Origin: an uncultured Rikenellaceae bacterium
GTDB taxonomy: Bacteria > Bacteroidota > Bacteroidia > Bacteroidales > Rikenellaceae
DNA: 32,789 nt
Reading direction: 5' to 3'
Assembly (NCBI GenBank): GCA_949287525.1
Contig: CASEGL010000012.1
Location: 1-32,789, forward strand
Position 1 is the stretch's first letter, and every line of letters starts with the position of its first letter. Made by a program: the position numbers and the translations under genes. Below the pieces are notes generated by a model that was not told where the DNA came from, did not search any database, and saw nothing but the letters and a program-made list of their open reading frames with translations. Positions 1 through 8,100 of this stretch are shown piece after piece.

Positions 1-108
1 GGTTTCACCCTGCTCTCCCTGAGGACCCTGCGGGCCGGTTTCACCCTGCTCTCCCTGAGGACCCTGCGGGCCGGTTTCACCCTGCTCTCCCTGAGGACCT
101 TGCGGACC
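1..108 (-). repeat. Three tandem 36-bp in-frame repeats in the collagen-like gene
   Basis: Units are 1-36, 37-72 and 73-108. The first two are identical and the third differs at two bases. Each encodes one 12-residue collagen-like block, so gain or loss of a unit keeps the frame. The array probably continues beyond the left edge. Confidence 0.95.
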
Positions 109-510
109 GGTTTCACCCTTGTCGCCTTTCTCGCCGCGCGAGGGTTTGCCGGTATCGACGCCGTCGATGAACCAGTTGCCGTTGTCACCGATCTCAACTA
201 CGGAACCGGCCTGTCCTGCTGCACCGGTGTCTCCCTTGTCGCCTTTGGCGCCGTCCTGACCGTTGGTCAGCTCGAACGTGTTGCCGTTGCTGAGGGTTAC
301 TTTCACACCGTTGGCGGTGGATTCAACATTGGTGATGACTGCACCGCTGTTGATCTGTGCTTTCAGCTCGTTGAGCGATTTCTCAACGGCCGTGATGCGA
401 TCGTCCAGACCGGCGATGTCGCTGTCGTAGTTTTTACACGACGTGAACATACCTGTCGAGCTGGACATGAGCGCTCCGCACAAGATTAAGTTCAGAAATT
501 TTTTGTTCAT
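1..510 (-). CDS. Collagen-like (Gly-X-Y) repeat lipoprotein, C-terminally truncated by the window edge
   Basis: The reading frame starts at the ATG complementary to 508-510 and stays open for 170 codons to base 1, so the C-terminus is missing. The N-terminus is a lipoprotein signal with lipobox-like GMFTSC (Cys25), so the protein is probably lipidated and exported. Residues about 28-55 are charged and heptad-like (DIAGLDDRITAVEKSLNEL), a possible trimerising coiled coil. Residues 85-102 (DGAKGDKGDTGAAGQAG) and from 126 onward are Gly-X-Y collagen-like, ending in 12-residue repeats GETGPQGPQGEQ. No Shine-Dalgarno is seen; the leader is AT-rich, as is usual in this phylum. A strong promoter lies beyond an inverted repeat, inside the neighbouring invertible segment, so expression is probably phase variable. 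Bacterial collagen-like proteins are often surface stalks or adhesins, but the ligand here is unknown. Confidence 0.85.
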   Translation of the reverse strand, partial: MNKKFLNLILCGALMSSSTGMFTSCKNYDSDIAGLDDRITAVEKSLNELKAQINSGAVITNVESTANGVKVTLSNGNTFELTNGQDGAKGDKGDTGAAGQAGSVVEIGDNGNWFIDGVDTGKPSRGEKGDKGETGPQGPQGEQGETGPQGPQGEQGETGPQGPQGEQGET

Positions 511-593
511 GATACAAAAAGTTTAAAAAAAGTACTGTTTGCCTTGTCTAACCTGAATGAATCTCTTTTGTGCAATATGATTAAATCCATGCT

Positions 594-617
594 CCGTTAC
601 TTTATAGGTAACGGCAT
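594..617. repeat. Left inverted repeat (IR-L) of the invertible segment
   Basis: This 24-bp sequence is an exact reverse complement of 1935-1958. It contains GTTAC-N7-GTAAC: arms CCGTTAC and GTAACGG flank the 7-bp asymmetric centre TTTATAG. Paired arms around a 6-8 bp centre are typical of tyrosine recombinase core sites, and the same GTTAC-N7-GTAAC pattern is, from memory, known from invertible surface-protein promoters in Bacteroides fragilis. The two centres are in opposite orientation, which favours inversion over deletion. Confidence 0.9.
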
Positions 618-626
618 TATTTACGG

Positions 627-657
627 CAAATATAAGCGTTTTTTTTCTCCGTACAAA
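627..657 (-). promoter_or_regulatory. Promoter inside the invertible segment, reading left into the collagen-like gene
   Basis: On the minus strand a -33 box TTTG (657-654) is followed after 19 bases by TATATTTG (634-627), an exact match to the Bacteroidetes -7 consensus TAnnTTTG. Transcription would start near 620, just before IR-L, so the mRNA would begin with the repeat, able to fold as a 7-bp hairpin, and have an untranslated leader of about 110 bases. Confidence 0.8.
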
Positions 658-707
658 ATCGACTCTATTTTTTTTGAATAGATAAACCAAGACTAAACCC
701 CCACCAC

Positions 708-1679
708 ATGACTACGCACAACATGTTATTGGAAATGCTCGCTGCCATCGTGCAGGAGATGCGCGACAACGGACAATGGGGTACTGCCCATGTCTACCGC
801 AGCGCAGGCAATGCCTTCCGCCTCTTCCGGCAAGGCCAGGATATTGCCTTCACGGAACTGAATGCTTCCGTCATCAAGGCCTTTGAAATCTTCCTCCGCC
901 ACCGGCGATGCAGCTGGAATACCGTCTCCACGTATATGAAAGTCTTGCGCGCCACCTACAACAGGGCCATCGACGAAGGTGTCGCACCGTATGTACCGCG
1001 CCTGTTCCGCCATGTCCAGACCGCTGTCCACACGGAACGCAAAAAAGCGATGGAAACATCCGAAATCGGAACTCTCCTCCAGCACGAACGCCCGCTGCCG
1101 GACCACGGACTGCAACAGGCACAGGACATCTTCCGGCTCATGTTCCTGTTGCGCGGCATGCCGTTTGTCGATCTGGTCTACCTGCGGAAACACGATCTGC
1201 AAGGTGACCTTATCCGCTACCGCCGACGCAAGACGGGACGCCTGCTCGCCGTCCGCCTGACACCGGAAACCCTGCGCCTTATCCGCAAACTGGCCAATCG
1301 GGACGAACGCTCGCCCTACCTGTTTCCGTTTTTGTCGAGTCCGGAAGGCTCCGAAGAGGCCTACCGCGAGTACCAGGCCGCCCTGCGGCGATTCAACCAC
1401 CGCCTCGCCGCGCTGCGCCTGCAGCTGGGTTATGCCACTGCCATCAGCACCTATACGGCCCGTCACACCTGGGCGACAATGGCCTACTACTGCGAAATCC
1501 ATCCGGGCGTCATCTCCGAAGCGATGGGACATTCCTCCATTGCCGTGACGGAAACCTATCTCAAGCCTTTCCGCAACGAACGCATCGACGCCGCCAACCT
1601 CGAAGTGATTGCCTTCGTGTGCCAACACGGACGTTCCGCGCCACGTTCCGTCCGACGCATGTCTCCGCGCTCCTCGTAG
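708..1679 (+). CDS. Tyrosine site-specific recombinase (invertase/integrase family)
   Basis: At 323 aa it has the usual size for Bacteroidetes tyrosine recombinases. Residues 1-110 form a SAM-like core-binding domain with a conserved-looking WNTVSTYMKVLRATYNRA stretch; the rest is the catalytic domain. Catalytic residues can be placed: Arg149 (LLRGMPFVDL), Lys175 (RRRKTGR), Arg252 (YTARHTWAT), His275 (AMGHSSI) and Tyr284 (TETYLK). The first His of the usual HxxR box is Tyr249, a variant common in this phylum's recombinases. The gene lies entirely between 24-bp inverted repeats containing GTTAC-N7-GTAAC, so it most likely inverts its own segment. It may also act on sites elsewhere in the genome. 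The ATG at 708 is chosen because the frame opens there; no ribosome-binding site is visible. Confidence 0.9.
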   Translation: MTTHNMLLEMLAAIVQEMRDNGQWGTAHVYRSAGNAFRLFRQGQDIAFTELNASVIKAFEIFLRHRRCSWNTVSTYMKVLRATYNRAIDEGVAPYVPRLFRHVQTAVHTERKKAMETSEIGTLLQHERPLPDHGLQQAQDIFRLMFLLRGMPFVDLVYLRKHDLQGDLIRYRRRKTGRLLAVRLTPETLRLIRKLANRDERSPYLFPFLSSPEGSEEAYREYQAALRRFNHRLAALRLQLGYATAISTYTARHTWATMAYYCEIHPGVISEAMGHSSIAVTETYLKPFRNERIDAANLEVIAFVCQHGRSAPRSVRRMSPRSS

Positions 1680-1698
1680 CGCCGGAGACCCGCCGGCC

Positions 1699-1735
1699 GC
1701 CGGTTTCCGCCACGCTATCCGAAACCGGCTTCCTG
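1699..1735 (+). terminator. Possible weak terminator after the recombinase gene
   Basis: A 9-bp perfect stem (1699-1707 with 1721-1729, GCCGGTTTC/GAAACCGGC) with a 13-base loop follows the recombinase stop by about 20 bases. It is followed by AT-rich sequence but no clean T-run, so the call is tentative. Confidence 0.35.
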
Positions 1736-2148
1736 CATAATAATATATAAGGTATTCCGGCTACCCGTCCTTGCGCGTTGCTTCTTGCATCCGGCCCGAA
1801 CGACCGGACAGCCCTGCTATTGCCTTCCGCGCAGCCTCGGCGCTCTCCGCCCTTTCATTACCCGAACATTTCTTTCCCTGTCAGGTATTCACGATTTATT
1901 TTCAAGATACAACCAGACCGCCGTATGATTTCACATGCCGTTACCTATAAAGTAACGGCATTATTTTTTGTCCTGATTCTGAGGGGAAAAGCACTGGTTC
2001 GGCAGCTGCTCGGCCTTTCCTGCTGCATGTTTGTCATGCAAAAACCATTCTTCCTTTCCTCCGTTTCGGCTGCCTTCCGGCGCCTGTTTCCGTTTTCCTG
2101 AAGCGTGATTATATCTTTCGCTCGCAGAACATGTTTGAAAAAAATTAC
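1736..2148. other. Intergenic region holding IR-R, otherwise no gene recognised
   Basis: Between the recombinase and the PorV/PorQ-like gene no frame gives a recognisable protein. One open frame (1778-2101, plus strand) runs straight through IR-R and is rich in Phe, Arg and Ser, as expected of non-coding DNA. The inner edge by IR-R lacks a good TAnnTTTG box pointing outward, which suggests the inverted orientation would leave the collagen-like gene without a promoter. Confidence 0.6.
1935..1958. repeat. Right inverted repeat (IR-R) of the invertible segment
   Basis: Perfect reverse complement of 594-617, with centre CTATAAA between CCGTTAC and GTAACGG. It lies 260 bp upstream of the PorV/PorQ-like gene. 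The bases right of the core (GTAACGGCATTATTT) also match IR-L in direct orientation, so only the spacer is inverted between the sites; this is a useful clue to where strand exchange happens. Confidence 0.9.
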
Positions 2149-2156
2149 TATTTTTG
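2149..2156 (+). promoter_or_regulatory. -7 box of the PorV/PorQ-like gene promoter
   Basis: TATTTTTG matches TAnnTTTG exactly, predicting a start near 2163 and a 5' leader of about 55 bases. A TTTG at 2134-2137 is too close (11 bases) to be a standard -33 box. The gene thus probably has basal expression independent of the invertible promoter. Confidence 0.6.
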
Positions 2157-2218
2157 CCTAACTGTGACTTTAAACAGGGAACAAGAAAAGGAACAAATCA
2201 TAAATTAAATTTCAGACT

Positions 2219-3217
2219 ATGATCAAGAAGAGCTTACTTGCGACCGTCTTCGCCACGTTGTGCTGCTGTGTCGCTACCAATGCGTTTGCTCAGGAGGAGC
2301 CGGTTCAGGGTGTCGGAGCATCGCTCTTGAACAGCGCCGATCCCCGTGCTGCCGGTATGGGTATGGCTACCACTGCCGTAAGCGACAATGCTTTCGGTAT
2401 CTTCGGCAATGCCGCTGTCAATCTGTCCAGCGAGAAACGCATGGGCTTTGGTTACTCCTACAACCCGGTGATGCCCGAATTTGCCGCAGGACAGGCAACG
2501 CATGCGGTAGGCGGTTATTTCAATATTGACGAGAACAACGGCCTGTCGATCGGCTTCCGTTATTTCAACGGTGCAGAGACCCTGATGGCCGGTGCCGATA
2601 ACGCCGCTCTCGGCACGACCCGTGCTGCCGACATGGCGATCAGCCTCGCTTATACGCGCCGCATCGTGGACAACTTCTCGATGTCGGTTACGGCTCGTTA
2701 CATCAATACGAACTTTACCAAACCCGTCGAGGGCTTCAAGGCCGGCAATGCCGTAGCGTTCGACCTCGGTTTCTATTACTATGACCGCATCGAGTCGTTC
2801 TTCGGTTCCAAATGGGCCGTTGGTTTGAATGTCAGCAACTTCGGTACGCAGCTCGACGTGACGACGACCTCCAACCCCGGTACGATGCCTGCTTATGCAA
2901 ATCTGGGCGGTTCGATCGACATGCCGTTCTCCGAGAACCACAAACTGCTCGCTGCGCTTGACTTCGGTTACACCTTCATGCCTTCGACGGACGCTGCCTT
3001 CACGGCCGGTTTCGGTCTGGAGTACAACTTCCTGAAATACGGTATCATCCGCGCCGGTTACCACTACGGTGACGAGAAGGCGATCGGCGGCAGCTACGCT
3101 ACGTTCGGTGTCGGTGTGAAAGCCGGTCCGGTTCGCGTAGACGCTTCCTATTGGCTGGCAGGTGCCGACAGCCCCGTAAAGAACACGTGGGCAGTAGGCG
3201 TCAGCGTATTCTTCTAA
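2219..3217 (+). CDS. PorV/PorQ-like outer-membrane beta-barrel protein
   Basis: This 332-aa protein has a signal peptide (residues 1-24, cleavage after NAFA-Q) and then a barrel with alternating aromatic strands ending in the terminal Phe-Phe typical of outer-membrane proteins. The N-terminal block ASLLNSADPRAAGMGMATTA followed by AFGIFGNAAV resembles the conserved start of the PorV/PorQ family, whose members in Porphyromonas take part in type IX secretion and surface attachment. Length fits PorQ (about 330-340 aa) better than PorV (about 390 aa). No other type IX genes are nearby, so a role in secretion is only inferred. It has its own promoter and a strong terminator. It lies 260 bp from IR-R, so promoter inversion could add transcription. 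Confidence 0.75.
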   Translation: MIKKSLLATVFATLCCCVATNAFAQEEPVQGVGASLLNSADPRAAGMGMATTAVSDNAFGIFGNAAVNLSSEKRMGFGYSYNPVMPEFAAGQATHAVGGYFNIDENNGLSIGFRYFNGAETLMAGADNAALGTTRAADMAISLAYTRRIVDNFSMSVTARYINTNFTKPVEGFKAGNAVAFDLGFYYYDRIESFFGSKWAVGLNVSNFGTQLDVTTTSNPGTMPAYANLGGSIDMPFSENHKLLAALDFGYTFMPSTDAAFTAGFGLEYNFLKYGIIRAGYHYGDEKAIGGSYATFGVGVKAGPVRVDASYWLAGADSPVKNTWAVGVSVFF

Positions 3218-3256
3218 ACGCAGCCGGCGTCCGGTGTAAACCGGATCACAATAAAG

Positions 3257-3294
3257 GCGGCGCAAACCCATGCGGTTTGCGCCGCTTCTTGTTT
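3257..3294 (+). terminator. Rho-independent terminator of the PorV/PorQ-like gene
   Basis: A perfect 12-bp GC-rich stem (3257-3268 with 3274-3285) with 5-base loop CATGC, followed by TTCTTGTTT. It lies 40 bases after the stop codon. Confidence 0.9.
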
Positions 3295-3440
3295 GGCGCG
3301 GCGGCGCGGACAGAAACAGGAAAGGGGAAGGCGGTTGTCGCCCGATACCGGTGCAGGGTGGCTGGCCGGTGCGGGGCTGCCGCGGTGTGGCTGGCGGATC
3401 GGTGCGGCGGCAGTCTGTTGCGGACGGCGGCGCCATCCAC

Positions 3441-3489
3441 AAAAAAAATACGGGGAGACGGCCTCCGCTGAGAGGCCGTCTCCCCGTAT
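3441..3489 (-). terminator. Terminator of the hmu operon
   Basis: A perfect 18-bp stem (3448-3465 with 3472-3489) with a 6-base loop; on the minus strand it is followed by a run of T (complement of 3441-3447). It lies 20 bases beyond the hmuV stop and defines the operon's 3' end. Confidence 0.92.
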
Positions 3490-3508
3490 CGTCATTCCGG
3501 ACGGAGAA

Positions 3509-3838
3509 CTATTCAGGAACGTAGATGATCTCGCCGCTGTCGAGCTGGTAGGCTGTGCCGACCCGTCGGCCGCGCGAGCCGTTGTTCTCCTGTTCTTCCG
3601 AGGGGGTGTATTTTTCGATGGTTTCGCCTTTCTTGGTGATGATCTCCATCCGGTCGGTTCCCGGATTCTTGACCATCGTGAAGTCCTCCTGCGAGAACAT
3701 CTCGGTCATGTCGAAGCGGGTCACCAGCGCCACCATCAGCGCCACGGCAAAGACCATCGCCACGTCGAACAGGTTGGTGAGGACCGCCATCGGGTCGTGG
3801 TCCTCGCCGTCTTTGAGCAGTCTTCTTTTGCGTGCCAT
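3509..3838 (-). CDS. hmuV: HmuV-like DUF2149 protein, ExbD/MotB-like membrane partner
   Basis: A 109-aa protein with a basic N-terminus (MARKRRLLKDGEDHD), one membrane segment (about 19-40) and a soluble, probably periplasmic tail. It fits the DUF2149 family, which accompanies MotA/TolQ-like proteins and CobN homologues. The membrane segment carries an acidic residue near its start, Asp25 in LTNLFDVAMVFAVALM. ExbD, TolR and MotB have a functionally essential Asp at the same place in their single helix, so a proton-conducting role with HmuU is a reasonable inference. It is the last gene of the operon: its ATG is one base past the hmuU stop and a strong terminator follows. The name follows the hmuYRSTUV locus of Porphyromonas gingivalis. 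Confidence 0.8.
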   Translation of the reverse strand: MARKRRLLKDGEDHDPMAVLTNLFDVAMVFAVALMVALVTRFDMTEMFSQEDFTMVKNPGTDRMEIITKKGETIEKYTPSEEQENNGSRGRRVGTAYQLDSGEIIYVPE

Positions 3839-3839
3839 G

Positions 3840-4427
3840 TCAGTTGCGGTTGGTCAGTGATTCGACAACGTATTCCAGGATGTTCATGTCGTCGGCCGCC
3901 CAGCGTTGCTTGATCTGGAGGGTGATGAAGCCGACGGCGCCGATGATGAGGCCCACCACCGTCGTGGCAAAGGCTACCTGCATGTTGCTGGCCATCGAGG
4001 CCACGTCGCCCGTGGCCAGGCCGACGAGTGCCGGACCCATCGGGATCAGCGTTCCCATCAGACCCAGCATCGGGCCGATCTTGACGAGCAGTTTCGACTG
4101 CCCCAGCTCCTTGTCGGCGAGGATCTCATAGTCGCCCAGCAGCTTTTCGAGCATGGCCGGATCGCGCGGCGCGTTCCGGATCTTGTGGAGATGGGAGATC
4201 AGGCGGTTCTTGCCGTCGACTTCGGGCAGCGAGCGGAGGAATTGTTCGGCATCGCTCTTTTCGAGGTCGCGGTTGAGTTTGACATTGACCTTCGTGCGGG
4301 TGATGTAGGCGCCGTAGAAGCCGCCGATCATGATGAGCGACTTGACGAAGAAGAACAGCAGGAAGATGATGTCCGGAATGAGCATGCCGTTCGAGAGCCA
4401 GTAGAGGACATTAGTGATCAGATCCAT
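3840..4427 (-). CDS. hmuU: HmuU-like MotA/TolQ/ExbB proton-channel family protein
   Basis: A 195-aa protein with a first membrane segment at about 16-38, a long cytoplasmic stretch (about 45-112), then two helices (about 114-136 and 150-172) holding the family signature KIGPMLGLMGTLIPMGPAL and AFATTVVGLIIGAVGF. These match the MotA/TolQ/ExbB channel domain, whose members form oligomers that use the proton gradient with a single-helix partner (here HmuV). The start at 4427 (MDLITNVLYW) is preferred over an upstream in-frame Met because the extra N-terminus is Pro/Ser-rich and lies inside hmuT. The gene overlaps hmuT by 17 bases and is followed by hmuV after one base, indicating translational coupling. 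Confidence 0.85.
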   Translation of the reverse strand: MDLITNVLYWLSNGMLIPDIIFLLFFFVKSLIMIGGFYGAYITRTKVNVKLNRDLEKSDAEQFLRSLPEVDGKNRLISHLHKIRNAPRDPAMLEKLLGDYEILADKELGQSKLLVKIGPMLGLMGTLIPMGPALVGLATGDVASMASNMQVAFATTVVGLIIGAVGFITLQIKQRWAADDMNILEYVVESLTNRN

Positions 4428-5139
4428 TGAATGTGCGTTTGATAAAGTTGATGAATGGGGTTTGTTTGCCGGTTCGGGCGAGCCACAGGCCGAGTGCGAA
4501 GAGGAGTGCCGCCGTCCCGCACAGGGCGCCCAGCGCCCCCCAGGCCACGGTGGACTGGGCGTCGGAGGTGTTGTAGTCGGCCACGGTGGCACTGACCAGC
4601 AGGCCGATGAAGAGGATGCCCATGTTGAGCAGGATCTTGAGTTCGAGTTTCATGCTCTCGCGGCGGATGAGCGTGTGGATGACCCATGCGGTCAGCAGGA
4701 CGGCGGCGAAGATGAGCGCCGCATAGAGGGCTGCCGTGGCGCGGAAGTCGGCGCCGACCCGCTCCCGGAAGAAGAGCAGCTCGAAATAGGCCACGCCGAG
4801 CATCCACAGCACGCCCGGCACGACCTTCAGCACGAAGATGCGCCGACGGCGCTGGGCGCGAGGCTTGAAATAGTTGTCGAGCAGGTAGATCGAGGTGAAG
4901 ATGCCGAGTGTCGCCTCCAGGGTGGTCAGCACCGCGCCGTCGGTGACCAGGCGCCGGTCGGCCAGCAGGCCGGCGACGATGGTGACCGGCCGGGTGATGA
5001 CTGCCGGATAGAGTACCAGCGCCACGACGGCCGCGACGGCGGCGTAGGCAGCCATGACCCAAAGGCGACCCGTCATGGCCGCCTTCAGGCAGTATTTGGC
5101 CAGCGCGAGGACGAAAATAACCTGAATGTAGTGTTCCAT
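4411..5139 (-). CDS. hmuT: HmuT-like polytopic inner-membrane protein
   Basis: This 242-aa protein has about six or seven hydrophobic segments and no signal peptide, so it should be an integral inner-membrane protein. I recognise no catalytic motif. Its position between a CobN-like HmuS and the HmuU/HmuV pair is the same as HmuT in Porphyromonas gingivalis, and this is the main basis for the name. The start at 5139 overlaps the hmuS stop as TAATG, typical of translational coupling; an upstream ATG at 5172 inside hmuS is less likely. The 3' end overlaps hmuU by 17 bases. It may pass iron or porphyrin across the membrane or couple the channel pair to HmuS; neither is shown by sequence alone. 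Confidence 0.7.
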   Translation of the reverse strand: MEHYIQVIFVLALAKYCLKAAMTGRLWVMAAYAAVAAVVALVLYPAVITRPVTIVAGLLADRRLVTDGAVLTTLEATLGIFTSIYLLDNYFKPRAQRRRRIFVLKVVPGVLWMLGVAYFELLFFRERVGADFRATAALYAALIFAAVLLTAWVIHTLIRRESMKLELKILLNMGILFIGLLVSATVADYNTSDAQSTVAWGALGALCGTAALLFALGLWLARTGKQTPFINFIKRTFNGSDH

Positions 5140-8100
5140 TATCGATTCTGTTTGCGGCGTACGATCAGCCATGCGGCAATGGCGGCGACGAGGATGCCGA
5201 TGACCCAGAGGACGGTGTAGTCGCGGGTCGGGGCGTTCGCTTCGCGCCGGTCTTCGTGCCGGCGGTCACGCGTCTGCTCCTCCTTCTTCAGCACGACGTT
5301 CCGGTCGGTCTGCTCCTCGATCTGTACCTGTCTGGCCGCGTCGATGTTCCGGTTGTAGGCCTCGGCCGCCGGTTGGTCCACCTTCGAGGCGATGAAGGCA
5401 CGCAGCTTGGCGTTGTCGCAGACAAAGCCGCTGCAGCCGGCCGCATGTTCGGCCACCAGGCGGGTGTGGAGTGCGGCCACCTGCCGGAGCTGGGCGTCGG
5501 ATGCCTGCCACATGCCCTTGCGTCCCGCTTCGAGCATGACGGCCGTCATCTCCTGCAGGGCATAGGGATTCTTTTCGGTGAAGGTCTGTTCCAGTCCCAG
5601 ACCGTAGGCATCCTCGATATAGACGTCGTAGTATTTGTTCCAGATGTGCTGGTCGATGGCCGAGGGTTTCATGGCGTTCCAGCCGAAGGTGTTGCGGAAT
5701 GTTTCGGCGAAGGTCTCCATCGAGCTGGCTTCGCCCTTCATCATTTCGCGGATGTACTTCGGGTTGAAGATCGTCGAGTTGCTCTCCACGCCGATCGCCT
5801 CCTTGAGTCCCTGCACCTTGGGGCGTCCCGTATTGCGGAAGTCGTTGAAGTAGGCGGTCGGGTCGTTGCCCGTGACATGCTGCACGGCGGCCGAAAGCCC
5901 GCCCATGAATTCATAGACGTGGTCGAGGCTCAGCGGCCCCCAGGTGTTGCTCGAACGGGGCTGCACCACGACGGAGGTGTTCAGCAGCGCCGCCTCGAAC
6001 ACCCCTTCGCGGGTCTCGCCCCATGCGGCGGAGCCGTTGGCCGAGTAGAGGCCGCTCATGTTGGCGATGTACCGTTCGGCGATCTGGTCGGCCGACTCCC
6101 ATCTGTCACCCTTTTCGACCATGCCCATGATGCCCGTGCCGTAGTTGCCGTTCACACCGCCGAAGATGCGCTCACCGGCATAGCGGCGGGCGTCGGCCGG
6201 CGAGAAGCCTTTGGCCAGCAGCAGCCGTTCGGCATCCTCGAATCCCTTGCGGACAAAGTTTTCGTGGGCGTCGTCACGTGCTTCGGCAGCCATGGCGATG
6301 GCTCGGTTGATAAGTTCCAGACGCGAGGCGGCGATGTCGCGCAGCTGGCCGGAGGTCTGCACCACCACGTCCACGCGCGGCCGGCCGAGCTGTTCGGAGG
6401 GGATCAGCCGCAGCGAGCGGATCTGGCCGAAGCCGTCGCGCATCGGTTCCACGCCCAGCAGGTAGAAGATTTGGGCAATGGTCGCCCCTTCGCTGGAGAT
6501 GAAGTCCGACGACCAGAGCGTGAAGCTCACCTTCTCGGGGTAGCGGCCGTTGGTCTCCATTTCGGCGGCGAGCAGTTCCTCGGCCAGCCGTTTGCCCACC
6601 TTCCAGGCTTCGGGCGAGGGGGTGGTTTCGGGGTTGATCGCGTAGAAGTTGCGTCCGGTCGGCACGGACTGCGGATTGACGATCGGGTCGCCTGCCGAGG
6701 AGGGCGCCACGTAACCTCCGTTCAGGGCATTGAGCAGCCCTTCGGCTTCGGCGCGGGTGCTGTTGCGCAGGTTGTCGCAGGAGGTCTTCACACCCCGCAG
6801 GGCATCGCGCAGCGTGCGCACGGCCGCGGCAATGCGCTCCTCGCGCCGCTCCTCGCTGCCGGCATCCACTCCGGCCGGTGCAGCCTGCTCCATGCGCTCC
6901 ATGACGGTCATCTCGCCGGCCGTCTGCGGTGCAGCTGCCTCGTCGGCCGGTGCGGGAATGATCTTGCCGTGTTCGTCGAGGAAGCGGGGCAGCTGCTTTC
7001 GGGGTGCCTCCGCCATGGCCTGCATCATGCGGGCCGTCGCCTCCTGCCGGGCCCGCTCGGCGGCTTCGGCCTGTTCGAGCAGGCCTATCTCGTCGGCCGG
7101 GACGAGCTGGCGGAGCAGCCGGTCGGGATCCTCGCCGGCCAGGGCGCGGCGGATCACCTCCTCGGTGCGGTCGCCGTAGCGGTGGCTGATGAAGACGAGG
7201 TTGTCGAGCTGCTCTTCACGGATGAGGCCGCGGGCGGCGTCGAGGTCGGCCAGCGCGTAGCGGATCGGGTCGATGCTCATCAGGCGTGCCGTATTGCGCA
7301 GGTTTTTCTCGCTGTAGGGAACCCCCAGCGTGTAGAGGCCGTCATTGACCTTGGCGCCGTTGATCTCCTCGATGTACATGTGGATCCGGTCGATGTCGGC
7401 ATCGGTCAGCGTGCGGGTCGAGTCGATGCCGAGTGCCGAAAGGATGTTCTGACGGCGGGAGAGTTCGGTGATCGTCTCGCGGTAGTTCTGTTTCACGCTG
7501 CTCTCCTCCATGCCTTCAAAGCGGTGGATGCGCTCCTGCAGGATCCGGAAGTCGTCGTAGAGTTCGCCCTGCATGAAGGGGGCGGTGAGGTGGGTGACCA
7601 GCGTGGCGTAGCTGCGGCGCTTGGCAATGATGCCCTCGCCGATGTTGTTGATCGTGTAGAGGTAGAAGTGGGGCATGTCGCCGACCAGCACGTCGCTCCA
7701 GTCGTAGTCCGAGAGCGCCACCTGTTTGCCGGGAATGAACTCCAGGCTGCCGTGCGTGCCGAAGTGGATCAGCGCGTCGGCTCCGAATGCCTTGCGCGTC
7801 CAGAAGTAGGAGGCCACGTAGGGGTAGGCGGGCGCGCCCTCCACGCCGTGGATGAGTTTGTCCGTCTCGTCGCCTACGGCGGGTAGCGGCTGGGGCAGGA
7901 TCGTCACGTTGCCGAACTGCAGGCGTGCCACGGCGATGTAGCTGCGCCCGTCGCGCTCCACGCCCATGTAGTCGCCCGGGGCGGGGCCGTACTGGCGCTC
8001 CATGGCCTCGATCAGCGGCTGGGGCAGCGTCTCCTGCGCCCATTCCGAGAAGGTCTCCACATCCACGAGGGCGGGATCGCCGTGTTTCAGGAATTCGTCG

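Larger units (their letters stand above)
594..1958. mobile_element. Putative invertible DNA segment carrying its own recombinase and an outward promoter
   Basis: The segment is bounded by the two 24-bp inverted repeats and contains one tyrosine recombinase gene plus one outward-facing promoter (627-657). No transposase, cargo gene or target-site duplication is seen, which argues for a DNA-inversion switch rather than an integrative element. In the orientation shown the promoter faces the collagen-like lipoprotein gene. In the other orientation it would face rightward to 2219. Inversion itself is inferred from layout, not observed. Confidence 0.75.

Noticed and set aside
1..108. 36-bp repeats of CRISPR-like length
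   Set aside because: Units are directly contiguous with no spacers and encode in-frame collagen-like residues.
1778..2101. Plus-strand 107-aa open frame
   Set aside because: It reads through the inverted repeat, has no family signature, and its composition is that of non-coding DNA.
5256..7886. 876-aa open frame antisense to hmuS
   Set aside because: It mirrors the codon bias of hmuS; the sense frame has clear CobN-family motifs, the antisense one has none.
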